This document shows positions 16,541 to 25,925 of a stretch of DNA of 64,000 bases, in pieces; position 1 is the stretch's first letter; each line of letters opens with the position of its first letter. The notes below the pieces were generated by a model, which ran no database searches, was not told the origin of the DNA, and saw only the letters and a list, made by a program, of their open reading frames with translations. The stretch covers positions 186,001 through 250,000 of the forward strand of contig CAZJBS010000001.1 of the NCBI GenBank assembly GCA_964544475.1. The letters are read 5' to 3'. Origin of the DNA: CAZJBS01 sp964544475. GTDB taxonomy: Bacteria; CLD3; SB21. A program made the position numbers and the translations under genes.

Positions 16541-18358
16541 TCAGTCGAGTTCAAATTCTTTCATCCAATCTTTGTTATCGGCGAGCGGCTTCTGTTCATT
16601 CTTGGCCAGCACAAAATTGCCCAGGACCAGGTAGTCCATTTCCGTCCGCATGAAACATCGATACGCATCTTCCGGCGTGCATACGATCGGTTCGCCGCGC
16701 ACGTTGAAGGACGTATTGACGATGACCGGGCAACCGGTCTTTTTGTAAAAGGCCTGGATCAAATCGTAATAGGCGCCATGCAGGCCCTTGTGGACGGTCT
16801 GGATGCGCGCCGAATAATCCACATGGGTAACCGCCGGTATGGAAGAGCGGGGAATATTCAGCTTTTCGATTCCAAAGAGCTTTTGCTGTTCCTCCGTCAT
16901 GGGGATGCGGAGTTCATCGCGTACATCGGCCACGAGCAACATGTACTTGGAATCGTAATCCAATTTGAAGTAATCCCCAACCTTTTCGCGCAAAACCGCG
17001 GGCGCAAAGGGCCGGAAGGACTCGCGGTACTTGATCTTAAGATTCATGACCGATTGCATCTTGGGCGAGCGCGCATCGCCAATAATACTGCGAGAACCCA
17101 GGGCGCGTGGGCCAAATTCCATCCGGTCCTGGAACCACCCGATCACTTTTTCGTCTGCCATATATCCTGACACCTTTTCGATCATCTCCGATCGGGTGAG
17201 TCTTTGGTGAGGTATCTGGCGGGACTTCAGGAATTCGCCAATGTCATCTTCCGAGAATTCAGGACCCAGATACGACGCGGCCTGCGAATCATCCGGATTG
17301 ACCGGGCGTGGGTTGTCAAGGATATGGTACCATGCCAGTAGAGCCGCTCCCAGCGCCGAACCGGCGTCACCGGCGGCCGGCTGGATCCACAAATCATCGA
17401 ATACGCGCTCCTTCAACAACAATCCATTGGCCACGCAATTCAGGGCCACACCGCCGGCCAGACACAATTTCTTCTGTCCCGTCGTTTTGCGGACATGCCG
17501 GGCCATGCGCATCATCACTTCTTCGGTCACCACCTGAACGGATTTGGCGAGGTCCATTTCGCGCGGCCCCATGAGCGTTTCGGGCCGTCTTGGCGGTCCG
17601 CCAAAAAGGCGGTGGAATTTCTCGTTGGTCATCGTGAGTCCGGCCGCGTAATTGAAGTAATCCATATTCAATTTGAACGAGCCGTCTTGTTTCAGGTCAA
17701 TGATGTGATCATAGATAGTCTGGACGTACCTGGGCTCCCCATATGGCGCCAAACCCATGACCTTGTACTCGCCTGAATTTACTTTGAAGCCTGTGTAGTA
17801 CGTAAACGCCGAATACAACAAACCCAGAGAATGAGGAAAGTGAATTTCATGTTCGATGTGCAGGTGGTTGCCCTTACCGACGCCAAAACTCGTCGTTGTC
17901 CATTCGCCGACGCCGTCGATCGTCAGAAAGGCCGCCTCTTCAAATGGAGATGGGAAAAAGGCGGCGGCGGCGTGCGACTCATGGTGTTCGGGATAGACGA
18001 TCTTTCCTTTGAAGCCCGGCAATTCCTCCTGGATCAACTCCGGCATCCAGAGTTTTTTTCGGATCCATTGCGGCATGGCTTTTAGAAATGAGTTGAGGCC
18101 CATGGGGGCGTACGCAAAATAGGTCCGCAACAAACGCTCAAACTTGATCAGTGGTTTTTCATAGAAGGCAACCAGATCGACCTGGTCCATCCCGATGCCG
18201 GCCTGTTTCAGGCAATAGTGTACGGCGTGTTTTGGAAAATTGTCGTCATGCTTCTTTCTGGTAAAACGCTCTTCCTGGGCCGCCGCCACGATGGCCCCGT
18301 CACGTACCAGCGCGGCTGCCGAGTCATGGTAGAAACTTGAAATGCCGAGAATATTCAT
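16541..18358 (-). CDS. NodU/CmcH/SxtI-family carbamoyltransferase
   Basis: A 605-residue enzyme of the family that transfers a carbamoyl group from carbamoyl phosphate, via carbamoyl-AMP, onto hydroxyls of sugars or other small molecules. The N-terminal ASKHA-type domain starts ILGISSFYHDSAAALV and includes EHHESHAAAAFFPSPF and FLTIDGVGEW. The C-terminal YrdC-like portion contains FGPRALGSRSII, KYRESFRPFAP and PVIVNTSFNVRGEPI. Length is normal for the family. It sits at the distal end of the polysaccharide locus, so a sugar of that glycan is the likely acceptor. Confidence 0.95.
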   Translation of the reverse strand: MNILGISSFYHDSAAALVRDGAIVAAAQEERFTRKKHDDNFPKHAVHYCLKQAGIGMDQVDLVAFYEKPLIKFERLLRTYFAYAPMGLNSFLKAMPQWIRKKLWMPELIQEELPGFKGKIVYPEHHESHAAAAFFPSPFEEAAFLTIDGVGEWTTTSFGVGKGNHLHIEHEIHFPHSLGLLYSAFTYYTGFKVNSGEYKVMGLAPYGEPRYVQTIYDHIIDLKQDGSFKLNMDYFNYAAGLTMTNEKFHRLFGGPPRRPETLMGPREMDLAKSVQVVTEEVMMRMARHVRKTTGQKKLCLAGGVALNCVANGLLLKERVFDDLWIQPAAGDAGSALGAALLAWYHILDNPRPVNPDDSQAASYLGPEFSEDDIGEFLKSRQIPHQRLTRSEMIEKVSGYMADEKVIGWFQDRMEFGPRALGSRSIIGDARSPKMQSVMNLKIKYRESFRPFAPAVLREKVGDYFKLDYDSKYMLLVADVRDELRIPMTEEQQKLFGIEKLNIPRSSIPAVTHVDYSARIQTVHKGLHGAYYDLIQAFYKKTGCPVIVNTSFNVRGEPIVCTPEDAYRCFMRTEMDYLVLGNFVLAKNEQKPLADNKDWMKEFELD

Positions 18359-18383
18359 TCAATGATCCTTTGCAAAAAAGAAA

Positions 18384-19907
18384 TCAAACCGGGACAAAAA
18401 ATCGGCCCACATAGGCCAGGGATAGATGAAAAATGGGAGACGTCTTACGGGCATCCGGCACGTGCCGGCGGTTCGTCATTCGTTCGAGGCCCAACGAAGC
18501 GGTCAGGACGAGCGACGGCGACTTCTGGTATCGGCACGTTGTGACCATCCAGCTTCGGCGCTCGACGGTCCCGGAAGGAAACGAAAGCCGGACAAAGGTG
18601 GAGTCTTCGAAATCATTGGAGGAGAGGGATCGGGCGCCCTGCCTGTCGTAGCCGATCGTGGCGGAGAGAATGAAGTTGTCGAAACCCATGCCGCGCCAGG
18701 TCAGCGACAAACGGTCAAAATCATTCACGGCATAACCGAGGCCGCGCTCGTTGGCGGTGTAACTCTGCCAGGGCCTTTTTTGTTTGACGTTGTATGTGTA
18801 GCTGCCAATGCGTGTGTAACCCACGGTCCATTGGCAAGCCTTGAACAGCACGTCATTGGCTGTCAATTCGAGTTGAAGACCCAAACGGTCCGGGGACGTC
18901 TTCCGATTTGGCGCAGGCTGATCCGCCCCATCCAGGATGAAATCGTCCACGAGGAACTGACCCTTGAAAAGGTAACGTCGGAAGGGGACAAACACATCGA
19001 AGGCCAGGACCTCGTTGGCCTCTTTCTTGTCGTTCAATTGTGCATTGGCGAATATCGTGAATGGGTTGGCATACGCCAGATCCATGCCCTGATTGATACC
19101 GCCGAAAACGACGGTTTCCGTGAATCCGAAATTGATTCCGTTGTTCAGTCGAATGTCGAGGCGATGGGCGGAAAAATAACGTTGCGCGGTTCCGATATCG
19201 TTCAGCCTGGTGAATACACTATTCAGGGCCACGTGACGGGACCGGTATCCGAATGCGATTTGGTCGTACGAATAGGCGTTGGAAGAAAGAACAAGGCTGG
19301 AGGATTCCACAGGCGACCAATGGCGGTTCAGCCGTCCGACGAGCATCGAAAGTCCACGCCAACAAACCACACCGTAGCCGTCCTCCAATCGCGCGGCAAC
19401 CTGGCCGGCCTTTCTTCCCGAATACGTCGAATCATGGATCAGCGCCCGATCGATTCTTCCACGTCCCGAAATCGCCACATAGTCCGTCACAAGCCGGATT
19501 TCAGGCCATACCGCGTAATCGAATCGTGTGTCTTCCTGACGGCGATACCCATCCGATGTGGCCTTCCATTCCGTGTACAAATACGTCGCGGCGGAATCCG
19601 GATCCCCGCGCACCAGGAACTCCGTCGACAGCATGCGAAACCATGTTCGTTCAGGATCCCGCAGATCTGATTCATTCGTCGATTCGAGGGCCGCTACGAT
19701 CTCCATTCTGGAGTACGGTCGGACCGATGTGAACATTTGTCTGAAAATACCCCGCTCCTGGAGAAGAGTGATGTAGGTGTAACTCCAATGGTCAATGGGA
19801 ATGAAATCAACGCCGTGGCGCATTGCCATCTGCGCGCGGCCGGGGACCGGGCAAGCGTATGCGAAGAAACAGACGATAAGGAGCAGAGCGCCAGGCCGGA
19901 CCATCAT
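18384..19907 (-). CDS. Capsule-assembly Wzi-like outer-membrane barrel
   Basis: A 507-residue protein starting at ATG 19907, which overlaps the stop of the upstream transferase by 4 bp; the ORF could be read from 20087 but that part overlaps the upstream gene. A signal peptide (ALLLIVCFFAYACPVPGRAQ) is followed by FIPIDHWSYTYITLLQERGI, an opening like that of Wzi-type capsule-assembly proteins. After that come alternating beta strands to the end. Wzi proteins anchor exported polysaccharide to the cell surface. The polysaccharide context supports this, but the match is by pattern rather than by a catalytic motif. Confidence 0.7.
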   Translation of the reverse strand: MMVRPGALLLIVCFFAYACPVPGRAQMAMRHGVDFIPIDHWSYTYITLLQERGIFRQMFTSVRPYSRMEIVAALESTNESDLRDPERTWFRMLSTEFLVRGDPDSAATYLYTEWKATSDGYRRQEDTRFDYAVWPEIRLVTDYVAISGRGRIDRALIHDSTYSGRKAGQVAARLEDGYGVVCWRGLSMLVGRLNRHWSPVESSSLVLSSNAYSYDQIAFGYRSRHVALNSVFTRLNDIGTAQRYFSAHRLDIRLNNGINFGFTETVVFGGINQGMDLAYANPFTIFANAQLNDKKEANEVLAFDVFVPFRRYLFKGQFLVDDFILDGADQPAPNRKTSPDRLGLQLELTANDVLFKACQWTVGYTRIGSYTYNVKQKRPWQSYTANERGLGYAVNDFDRLSLTWRGMGFDNFILSATIGYDRQGARSLSSNDFEDSTFVRLSFPSGTVERRSWMVTTCRYQKSPSLVLTASLGLERMTNRRHVPDARKTSPIFHLSLAYVGRFFVPV

Positions 19908-20989
19908 TGCGGTTTGTTCTCCCTTGCGACCGTCTCGATTTCCGCCTCCCGCGCGCCTTTCAGATAGGCCAGGAATCGGACAAAAAGGAAAGCGAACAGT
20001 CCCACAAAGAACAGAACACCCACGAGGAATGTGCCCGACCGGTTGTAAGCCGCGAACAGAAAAGCCATGGTGGCAAAAAACAAACAAATGATGTAAAGCA
20101 TGACCACGGTCTTCTGGTGGCTATATCCGTACGATAACAATATGTGATGAATGTGTTCGCGATCGGCGGCAAAGATGTGTTTTTTGGCCCGTGCCCGTCG
20201 GAGGATGGCCATACCCGTATCGAGGATAGGGTATCCGAGAGCGATAAAAGGGATCAGGATGGCAAAACTGACCGCCGTCTTTTGCGAACTAATGAGCCCG
20301 AGGGCCGCCAGGACAAGCCCGATAAACATGCTGCCCGTATCGCCCATGAATATTTTTGCGGGAAAGAAGTTGTGCCTCAGAAAACCAAGGACACTGCCAG
20401 TCAAACCGATACTCAGCAGGGCAATGTAGGCCTTGTTGAAAAACAGAGCAATCAGAAAGATCGTCAATGCGGTAATCAAGGCGACGCCCGCCGCCAAACC
20501 ATCCAATCCATCCACGAGGTTCATGGCATTGATAATGCCGATCACCCACAATATCGTAACCGGATAATTAAAAATACCAAGTTCGATCTGCGTACCAAAG
20601 GGATTGGAAATAATTTCAATATTGTAGTCAAAAAGAATCAAAATGGCGGCGGCCAGGACCTGGGCTGTCAACTTTATCCAGGGTCGAAGTCCCCTGATGT
20701 CATCGACCATTCCGACTATCACGATGAATGTTGATGCCACAAGAAGCCCTGCCAGTTGTATTTCGCGTTCCTCGAATAGAATCGGGTACCTGAGATACAT
20801 AAAAATCAAGGCCGTACAAAAACCGGCGTAGACAGCCAATCCACCCATCCGCGGAATCACTCGTGTATGAATTTTTCGCGCGTCCGGCTTGTCGACATAG
20901 CCGTGTGAGATGAGGATTTCGCGCAAGTAAGGTGTCAGTGCAAACGAGATCGCAAGACCGGCGCCAAAGGCCATGGCGTACGCCATCAT
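19904..20989 (-). CDS. Undecaprenyl-phosphate GlcNAc/sugar-1-phosphate transferase (WecA/TagO family)
   Basis: A 361-residue polytopic enzyme starting at ATG 20989 after a strong GGAGG. It transfers a sugar-1-phosphate from a UDP-sugar to undecaprenyl phosphate, the committed step of polysaccharide assembly. Hallmarks are RVIPRMGGLAVY, the Asp pair in GMVDDIRGLRP, NAMNLVDGLDGLAAG, FFPAKIFMGDTGSM and the cytoplasmic HIHH loop (ADREHIHHILLSYG). It overlaps both neighbours by 4 bp, in the order WecG/TagA-like gene, this gene, Wzi-like gene. Confidence 0.95.
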   Translation of the reverse strand: MMAYAMAFGAGLAISFALTPYLREILISHGYVDKPDARKIHTRVIPRMGGLAVYAGFCTALIFMYLRYPILFEEREIQLAGLLVASTFIVIVGMVDDIRGLRPWIKLTAQVLAAAILILFDYNIEIISNPFGTQIELGIFNYPVTILWVIGIINAMNLVDGLDGLAAGVALITALTIFLIALFFNKAYIALLSIGLTGSVLGFLRHNFFPAKIFMGDTGSMFIGLVLAALGLISSQKTAVSFAILIPFIALGYPILDTGMAILRRARAKKHIFAADREHIHHILLSYGYSHQKTVVMLYIICLFFATMAFLFAAYNRSGTFLVGVLFFVGLFAFLFVRFLAYLKGAREAEIETVARENKPQ

Positions 20990-21795
20990 GTCTTCCTCCC
21001 GTTGGTCGGGGACGTTTGGCGATAGTCCAAATCCAGTCGCAAGAAATGCTTGCCAAGTACCAGCATGGCGTAAACGGGCAGGGCCGACATCCGTATGATT
21101 CGTGTTGGCTGGCGCAGAAGCCTGGACAACCACTCAAGATGCCATTTCAACATCCATTTGGGTGGACGGGGAAGTTCGCCGGTCGCCGCATCAAAACTGC
21201 CGCCCACACCCATGAGAAGAGGAATAACGACGCCCTGGCGGTTCGCGGTTTCCTTGAGCCGGTCAATCCAATCTTCCTGAATCCGGGCGCCCATGGCGAC
21301 AAACACCATATCCGGGTTGGCCGCGAGAATCTGCCGGGCGGCTTCGGCGCGTTCTTCCTCATGGCTAAAAAACCCGTGCCGGATGCCGACGATCCGTGCA
21401 CCGGGGTACTGTTTCTGGAAAACTTCTCTGGTCTTGGAAACGACAGACTCGGATGCCCCGAACAGAAAAACACGGTTGGCGTTCGCGGATGCCATGGACA
21501 TCAGGTCAAGCATCAGGTCGCAGCCGGGAATCGGTCGAAAGGTCTTTCCTGTGAAAAGAGACATCGCCCATGAAATGCCGACGCCATCCGGATAAACGAG
21601 GTCGGCCTCCAGGATATGAGCGGCAAGTTCGCGTTCCTTTCTGGCCCGGTACACTTTGATGGGATTGAGCGCCATCAGATGATGGCAGGCGTCGCGGTTG
21701 GTTATCCACCGTTCAACGGTCTGCAGAATGGACGTACGGTCCATGGACGATGTGGGGAAGCCAAGGACCTGGATTGTCTGCTCGCCGGCCTTCAT
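20986..21795 (-). CDS. WecG/TagA/CpsF family glycosyltransferase
   Basis: A 269-residue GT26-type transferase that adds the second sugar to the undecaprenyl-linked primer. Seen motifs are HHLMALNPIKVYRARK, LVYPDGVGISWA, VFLFGASESVV, GIRHGFFSHEE, VFVAMGARIQEDWI and GVGGSFDAATGELPRPPKW. The pairing with the WecA/TagO-like gene, by a 4-bp overlap, is the expected order for steps one and two of the lipid-linked glycan. A C-terminal amphipathic helix probably gives membrane association. Confidence 0.94.
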   Translation of the reverse strand: MKAGEQTIQVLGFPTSSMDRTSILQTVERWITNRDACHHLMALNPIKVYRARKERELAAHILEADLVYPDGVGISWAMSLFTGKTFRPIPGCDLMLDLMSMASANANRVFLFGASESVVSKTREVFQKQYPGARIVGIRHGFFSHEEERAEAARQILAANPDMVFVAMGARIQEDWIDRLKETANRQGVVIPLLMGVGGSFDAATGELPRPPKWMLKWHLEWLSRLLRQPTRIIRMSALPVYAMLVLGKHFLRLDLDYRQTSPTNGRKT

Positions 21796-23000
21796 CGTAC
21801 CGTGCCTTCCGCATGAGGTTGCTCGATCAGATTCGCCTGTGGATCACCATGGAAAGCAATGCAATGCGCCAGCGCATAGTACATCCAGGCTTGCGCCCAC
21901 CGAACATACGGAATGCGGTTGATATACAATGCGTGTTTCTGGAAATAAAAAAAGCCCTTGCGATCCTGCATCATATCAATGGTCCATTTTAGGACCCGGC
22001 TCAACATATCCGGGCTTCGGCTGTCGGACGAACTGAATTTGCCCAAAACGATAAGGCTCTCGGCACATGAATGAATGTCAATTGGATATGTTCGGTTGGA
22101 ATAGTATTTTGGCGTGCCATCGTCGAGGAAGAAAGTTCCGAGATAGTAGCGATATCCAATCGCGATGGCGTGATCCAGACTTTCCGATGGCCGCGCCTGC
22201 CTAACGTGAGCGAGGGATTCCAATACAAACCCTGTATGAAAATTGTCAATCCAGCTTTGCATCGACGTGTCGGCATAATACCACGAGCCATCCTCCCGCT
22301 GTCTTTTTAGAACGTATTTGGCGGCACACCAGGCTTCGTCCGCCAACATGTCTTCACCTGTGAACGTCGAGACTCTCGCAAGCAATGCCGCGCCCAGGAT
22401 ATTGGCATTGTGGACACATGTCCGGTCCAAAGGCGTGTACGAGAATGAGAACGCGCCATCAGCATCCGCTGTTCTGTGCAGATCGTTCAGAATGAAATCG
22501 CAGGCACTACGCGCCATCTGCAAATATTCGGTTTTGGCGGTGACTTGGTAGGCGTCCAGCAGGGCCTGTCCGATGAAAGACGTATTGACGACAGTCGGCG
22601 TGTACCTGGGGACATAGAAAGCGCGACTTTGCCAATCAAAGTTATATCCCCAGCACATTCCGCTGTATGTCGGACTTGCCAGTTGCGTAAGCAAACTAGC
22701 AAATTGTTCAATCCTATTCAAATACTTCCAGTCCTTGGTCTTTCCGTATAGCCAGGAAGAGGCCGATAGAAAAAGTCCGAGACCTTTCGGATTGTGCCCC
22801 TTCGGGACGCCCAATACGGGGCGCAGGTTGATCGGGGATCTTTTCATACCCTGAATGAAAGCGATCCGGAGCCATCGACTTCGTGAAGACAAAACGGCCA
22901 GCAGGGGGCTGTTAAGGGCGTCATAACAATCGTAACCTTGAAAATCGACCGATTCCAAATAGGACTCGAGTCGCTGCAAGGATGTAACGGCATTATCCAT
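21792..23000 (-). CDS. Alpha-toroid (six-hairpin type) protein, function unknown
   Basis: The 402-residue protein starts at ATG 23000, overlapping the upstream acetyltransferase by 8 bp; the ORF extends to 23051 only through that gene. Repeated helical pairs, each ending in a short glycine or aromatic turn (for example RYTPTVVNTSFIGQALLDAY, NFHTGFVLESLAHV, RWAQAWMYYALAHC), indicate an alpha/alpha-toroid like those of glycoside hydrolases, polysaccharide lyases or epimerases. No signal peptide is seen. The family is not recognised. The neighbouring dehydrogenase/Gfo-Idh genes suggest a place in uronic-acid or modified-sugar metabolism of the glycan, which is inference. Confidence 0.8.
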   Translation of the reverse strand: MDNAVTSLQRLESYLESVDFQGYDCYDALNSPLLAVLSSRSRWLRIAFIQGMKRSPINLRPVLGVPKGHNPKGLGLFLSASSWLYGKTKDWKYLNRIEQFASLLTQLASPTYSGMCWGYNFDWQSRAFYVPRYTPTVVNTSFIGQALLDAYQVTAKTEYLQMARSACDFILNDLHRTADADGAFSFSYTPLDRTCVHNANILGAALLARVSTFTGEDMLADEAWCAAKYVLKRQREDGSWYYADTSMQSWIDNFHTGFVLESLAHVRQARPSESLDHAIAIGYRYYLGTFFLDDGTPKYYSNRTYPIDIHSCAESLIVLGKFSSSDSRSPDMLSRVLKWTIDMMQDRKGFFYFQKHALYINRIPYVRWAQAWMYYALAHCIAFHGDPQANLIEQPHAEGTVR

Positions 23001-23664
23001 TGGGTGCAGGCGGTTTGGGAATAATACGCGTCGCCGGAACGCCAACCGCAATACAGTTGGGGGCCAGGGATTTCAACAAAACGCCGTTGGCGCCAACTTC
23101 GGAATGATCACCGATCTCGATATTGCCAAGGACTTTCGCCCCAGCCCAGAGCTTGACGTGGTTGCCAATCCGGGGCGCCCCGCTGCCGGTGGTCACACCC
23201 TGACATATCAAACATCCTTCACCTAACTTGGTATTCTTACCGATCACGACGCCCGAACCATGGTAGATCGTCAAGCCGCGTCCTATGTCGGCAAAAGGCG
23301 AAAGATCCGCATCGGTGACAAACTTCGAAAACCGATGGACGGCGTCGCTCATCAATCGAAAACCATGCAAATGGAAGAATCGGGAAATTCGATACAACAA
23401 CAGAGCCTGAGTGCCGTTATCTCCCGACAGGGATTTGAAAACATACCTGAAAAAGGCGAATTTCTTTCCCCGCAACCGTTTGAGCTTCTTTTGAGTATCG
23501 AAGCCGTATCTCAGATCATACTTGAAATCAAATTCAAGAAATGGGATGTGAATAGCGACGAATAGCAACAGCAAGAAAATCACGAATCCCGTCAACAGGA
23601 GCAAGACGGGAAGGAGATAGATGACAACGAGGTCGGTCACACCGATATGCAATTCGAAACTCAT
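22993..23664 (-). CDS. Membrane-anchored serine-acetyltransferase-like hexapeptide acyltransferase
   Basis: A 223-residue protein with an N-terminal membrane helix (about residues 12-38) and a CysE/colanic-acid-type left-handed beta helix from about residue 118: DIGRGLTIYHGSGVVIGKNT, QGVTTGSGAPRIGNHVKLW, VLGNIEIGDHSEVGANGVLL. It likely O- or N-acetylates a sugar in the glycan pathway. The active-site histidine of the family is probably in IYHGSG. The start overlaps the fusion oxidoreductase stop by 4 bp. Confidence 0.85.
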   Translation of the reverse strand: MSFELHIGVTDLVVIYLLPVLLLLTGFVIFLLLLFVAIHIPFLEFDFKYDLRYGFDTQKKLKRLRGKKFAFFRYVFKSLSGDNGTQALLLYRISRFFHLHGFRLMSDAVHRFSKFVTDADLSPFADIGRGLTIYHGSGVVIGKNTKLGEGCLICQGVTTGSGAPRIGNHVKLWAGAKVLGNIEIGDHSEVGANGVLLKSLAPNCIAVGVPATRIIPKPPAPNG

Positions 23665-25901
23665 GATTTGTCTTGAATCATCGTTTCCGTGTAGGCCCTG
23701 GACAGCCCTTCCAGTATCTCCTGCCGTTCATCGAGATGAAGATCGACCGGCAGTCCGGTGGACAAGGAATCCAGGATGCTGAACGTAATTTTTGTGGCAT
23801 TGACCGCATCGCCGAAGGAAACGGGACTCTCCGTACCGGCAAGGACGCTCTGAACAAAAGATGACAACAATAGGGCATGGCCCTTGTTTTGTTTGGACGC
23901 GCCGAATGTCTTGCTGCGTCCGTTTCGGGTCAGCGTTACTTTCTTGAAGTCATCAACAATGGCGACGGAGTTTTCGGCGAACATCTCAATTCTCTCCTTC
24001 GGCACCGACTTGTCGCCGCACGCAATGTAGGAGACGGATCCCAGCGAACCGTCCCGGTACCGCAACGTGATCGTCACGTTGTCTTTCGCAACGACATCGT
24101 CCCGTGTTGATGAAACAAGGTCGGCAAAAACCCGGATCGGCATCGAATCCAGAAGGAATGAAATCAGGTCTACAAAGTGGCAGACTTCGCCGATAATACG
24201 CCCTCCGCCTTCGACGGGATCCTGGGTCCAATGTTCCTTAGGCACAAATCCGGCATTGATGCGATACTGCACGACGGCCGGCTGGATGCGTCTTGCAAAA
24301 AATTTCTTCGTTTCCGCGATGGATGGCGCAAACCGGCGGTTGAATCCCGTGACGACTTTTCCGGGGTGGCGACGATGCACCTCGATCACGTCCTCGAGTT
24401 GCCGGAGGTCGACGGCCAGTGGTTTTTCCACAAACACCGCTTTGCCGTTTCGCAGGGCGTCGGCCACAAAGGCGGCGTGTTGATGATGGCGCGTGGCGAC
24501 AAAAATGGCCGGAATGTCCTTGTTTTGGAGAATATCTTTGGCGTCGGAAGCGGCGAATTGAAACTTGAATTTCTTGGCCACATTGTTTGACGTAATGCCG
24601 CGGGAAGTGACGACGCCGGCGAGAGCGACATTTTTCATTTTCTTCAGGATCGGTAATAACGTGCTTTGGGCATAATTCCCTGCGCCGACAAAACCAATCG
24701 GAAGCCGGTCATTGGCCAGGGGGGACATGTTCGATCGCAGGTTCGCAATCACGCCGGATGTTTCCGGGGGGCGGTGAGCGTATTCAAGGAGAATACCGAT
24801 GCTGCGTTCTTTTGAAGGGCGTTTCCCGGTAATCAGGTCATACGCAGACGAAGCGTCTTCGATCTTGAAACGGTGCGTTGAAATGCTGTTCGTGTCGATC
24901 TTTTTCTGGGCTATCAAACGGAGGAAGGACTCCATGTTCCGGTTTTCGGTCCATCGCACATAGCCGTACGGATAATCCACGCCTTTTTCTTCATACGTCG
25001 GGTCGTAACGCCCGGGCCCGTAGGACCTCGAAAAGCGAATGTCGATTTCCTTTTCGTAAAACGGACTTCGGGGTACGTCGACTGGAACGGCGCCGACGAC
25101 GACCAGTTTTCCTTTGTTGCGGAGTATCTCTCCGGCGAAGAGTATGGGCTCATTGGTGGATGTGCCCGCGGTGATGACCACGCTGTCAACGCCGTGTCCG
25201 TTTGTTACTTTCTCAACAAGGGGCATGTACGACTCGGCTGTCGTCAGTGTCGTGTCGGCTCCCAGCCGGGAGGCGGTGCGGCAACTGTCCGCGTTGATAT
25301 CGACTCCGACGACGGTGCAACCCGCGGCCTTCAACAACTGAACGGTCAACAGTCCCAGCAAACCAAGGCCCACAACAGCCACAATGTCCCCAACACTCGT
25401 TTCGGCCTGACGTACACCCTGAAGGGCAATCGCCCCCAATGTAGTGTAGGCCGCTTCATCCAGTCCGACCCCGTCAGGGACTTTCGCCGCCAGATGGCGG
25501 GGGACATAGACGATTTCGGCGTGTGAGGCGTACCCCTGTCCGGCACAGGCCACGCGGTCGCCCACAGCAAATCCCTCCACGTCCGGCGCCACGGCAATGA
25601 CGATGCCGGCCGTGCTGTAACCCAATGCCACCGGCGTGTCAAGCTTGTTCCTGACCAATTGAATCGTTGACATGATGCCGTCGCGCTTGGCCACCTCCAG
25701 GACTTTGCGTACCAAATCCGGCCGGCTCTGGGCTTTCCCAATCAGGCTCTTCTGGGCCGTTTCAATCGTCGAGCGCTCGGTACCGGCGCTGATCACGGAA
25801 AACGCATTCCGTACAAGGATACCGCCGGGTTGGAGCGCCGGCGAGGCCACTTCTTCTATCGTGAGTTCCCCGGTGTTGTAGTTTTGAATCACTTGCAGCA
25901 T
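23661..25901 (-). CDS. Bi-domain oxidoreductase: zinc-type alcohol dehydrogenase fused to Gfo/Idh/MocA
   Basis: A 746-residue fusion. Residues about 1-350 are a medium-chain dehydrogenase (GYSTAGIVIAVAPDVEGF, GDRVACAGQGYASHAE, cofactor loop VVGLGLLGLLTVQLLKAAG). Residues about 390-735 are a Gfo/Idh/MocA domain (IGFVGAGNYAQSTLLPIL, catalytic-region VEKPLAVD, NRRFAPS, GGGRIIGEVCHFVDL). This fusion is common in exopolysaccharide clusters and probably oxidises or reduces a nucleotide-linked sugar. ATG 25901 is preferred to a TTG four codons upstream because GGAG abuts the TTG with no spacer. Confidence 0.9.
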   Translation of the reverse strand: MLQVIQNYNTGELTIEEVASPALQPGGILVRNAFSVISAGTERSTIETAQKSLIGKAQSRPDLVRKVLEVAKRDGIMSTIQLVRNKLDTPVALGYSTAGIVIAVAPDVEGFAVGDRVACAGQGYASHAEIVYVPRHLAAKVPDGVGLDEAAYTTLGAIALQGVRQAETSVGDIVAVVGLGLLGLLTVQLLKAAGCTVVGVDINADSCRTASRLGADTTLTTAESYMPLVEKVTNGHGVDSVVITAGTSTNEPILFAGEILRNKGKLVVVGAVPVDVPRSPFYEKEIDIRFSRSYGPGRYDPTYEEKGVDYPYGYVRWTENRNMESFLRLIAQKKIDTNSISTHRFKIEDASSAYDLITGKRPSKERSIGILLEYAHRPPETSGVIANLRSNMSPLANDRLPIGFVGAGNYAQSTLLPILKKMKNVALAGVVTSRGITSNNVAKKFKFQFAASDAKDILQNKDIPAIFVATRHHQHAAFVADALRNGKAVFVEKPLAVDLRQLEDVIEVHRRHPGKVVTGFNRRFAPSIAETKKFFARRIQPAVVQYRINAGFVPKEHWTQDPVEGGGRIIGEVCHFVDLISFLLDSMPIRVFADLVSSTRDDVVAKDNVTITLRYRDGSLGSVSYIACGDKSVPKERIEMFAENSVAIVDDFKKVTLTRNGRSKTFGASKQNKGHALLLSSFVQSVLAGTESPVSFGDAVNATKITFSILDSLSTGLPVDLHLDERQEILEGLSRAYTETMIQDKS

Positions 25902-25925
25902 GAACTCTGGCAACTCCGATTGGAA

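Noticed and set aside
18362..19670. Long plus-strand ORF of 414 codons over the Wzi-like gene
   Set aside because: It is antisense to a coherent minus-strand gene with signal peptide and beta-strand pattern, shows no known motif and no plausible start context.
25914..25925. Terminator or promoter between the two Gfo/Idh genes
   Set aside because: Only a 24-bp gap with no hairpin or -35/-10 boxes.
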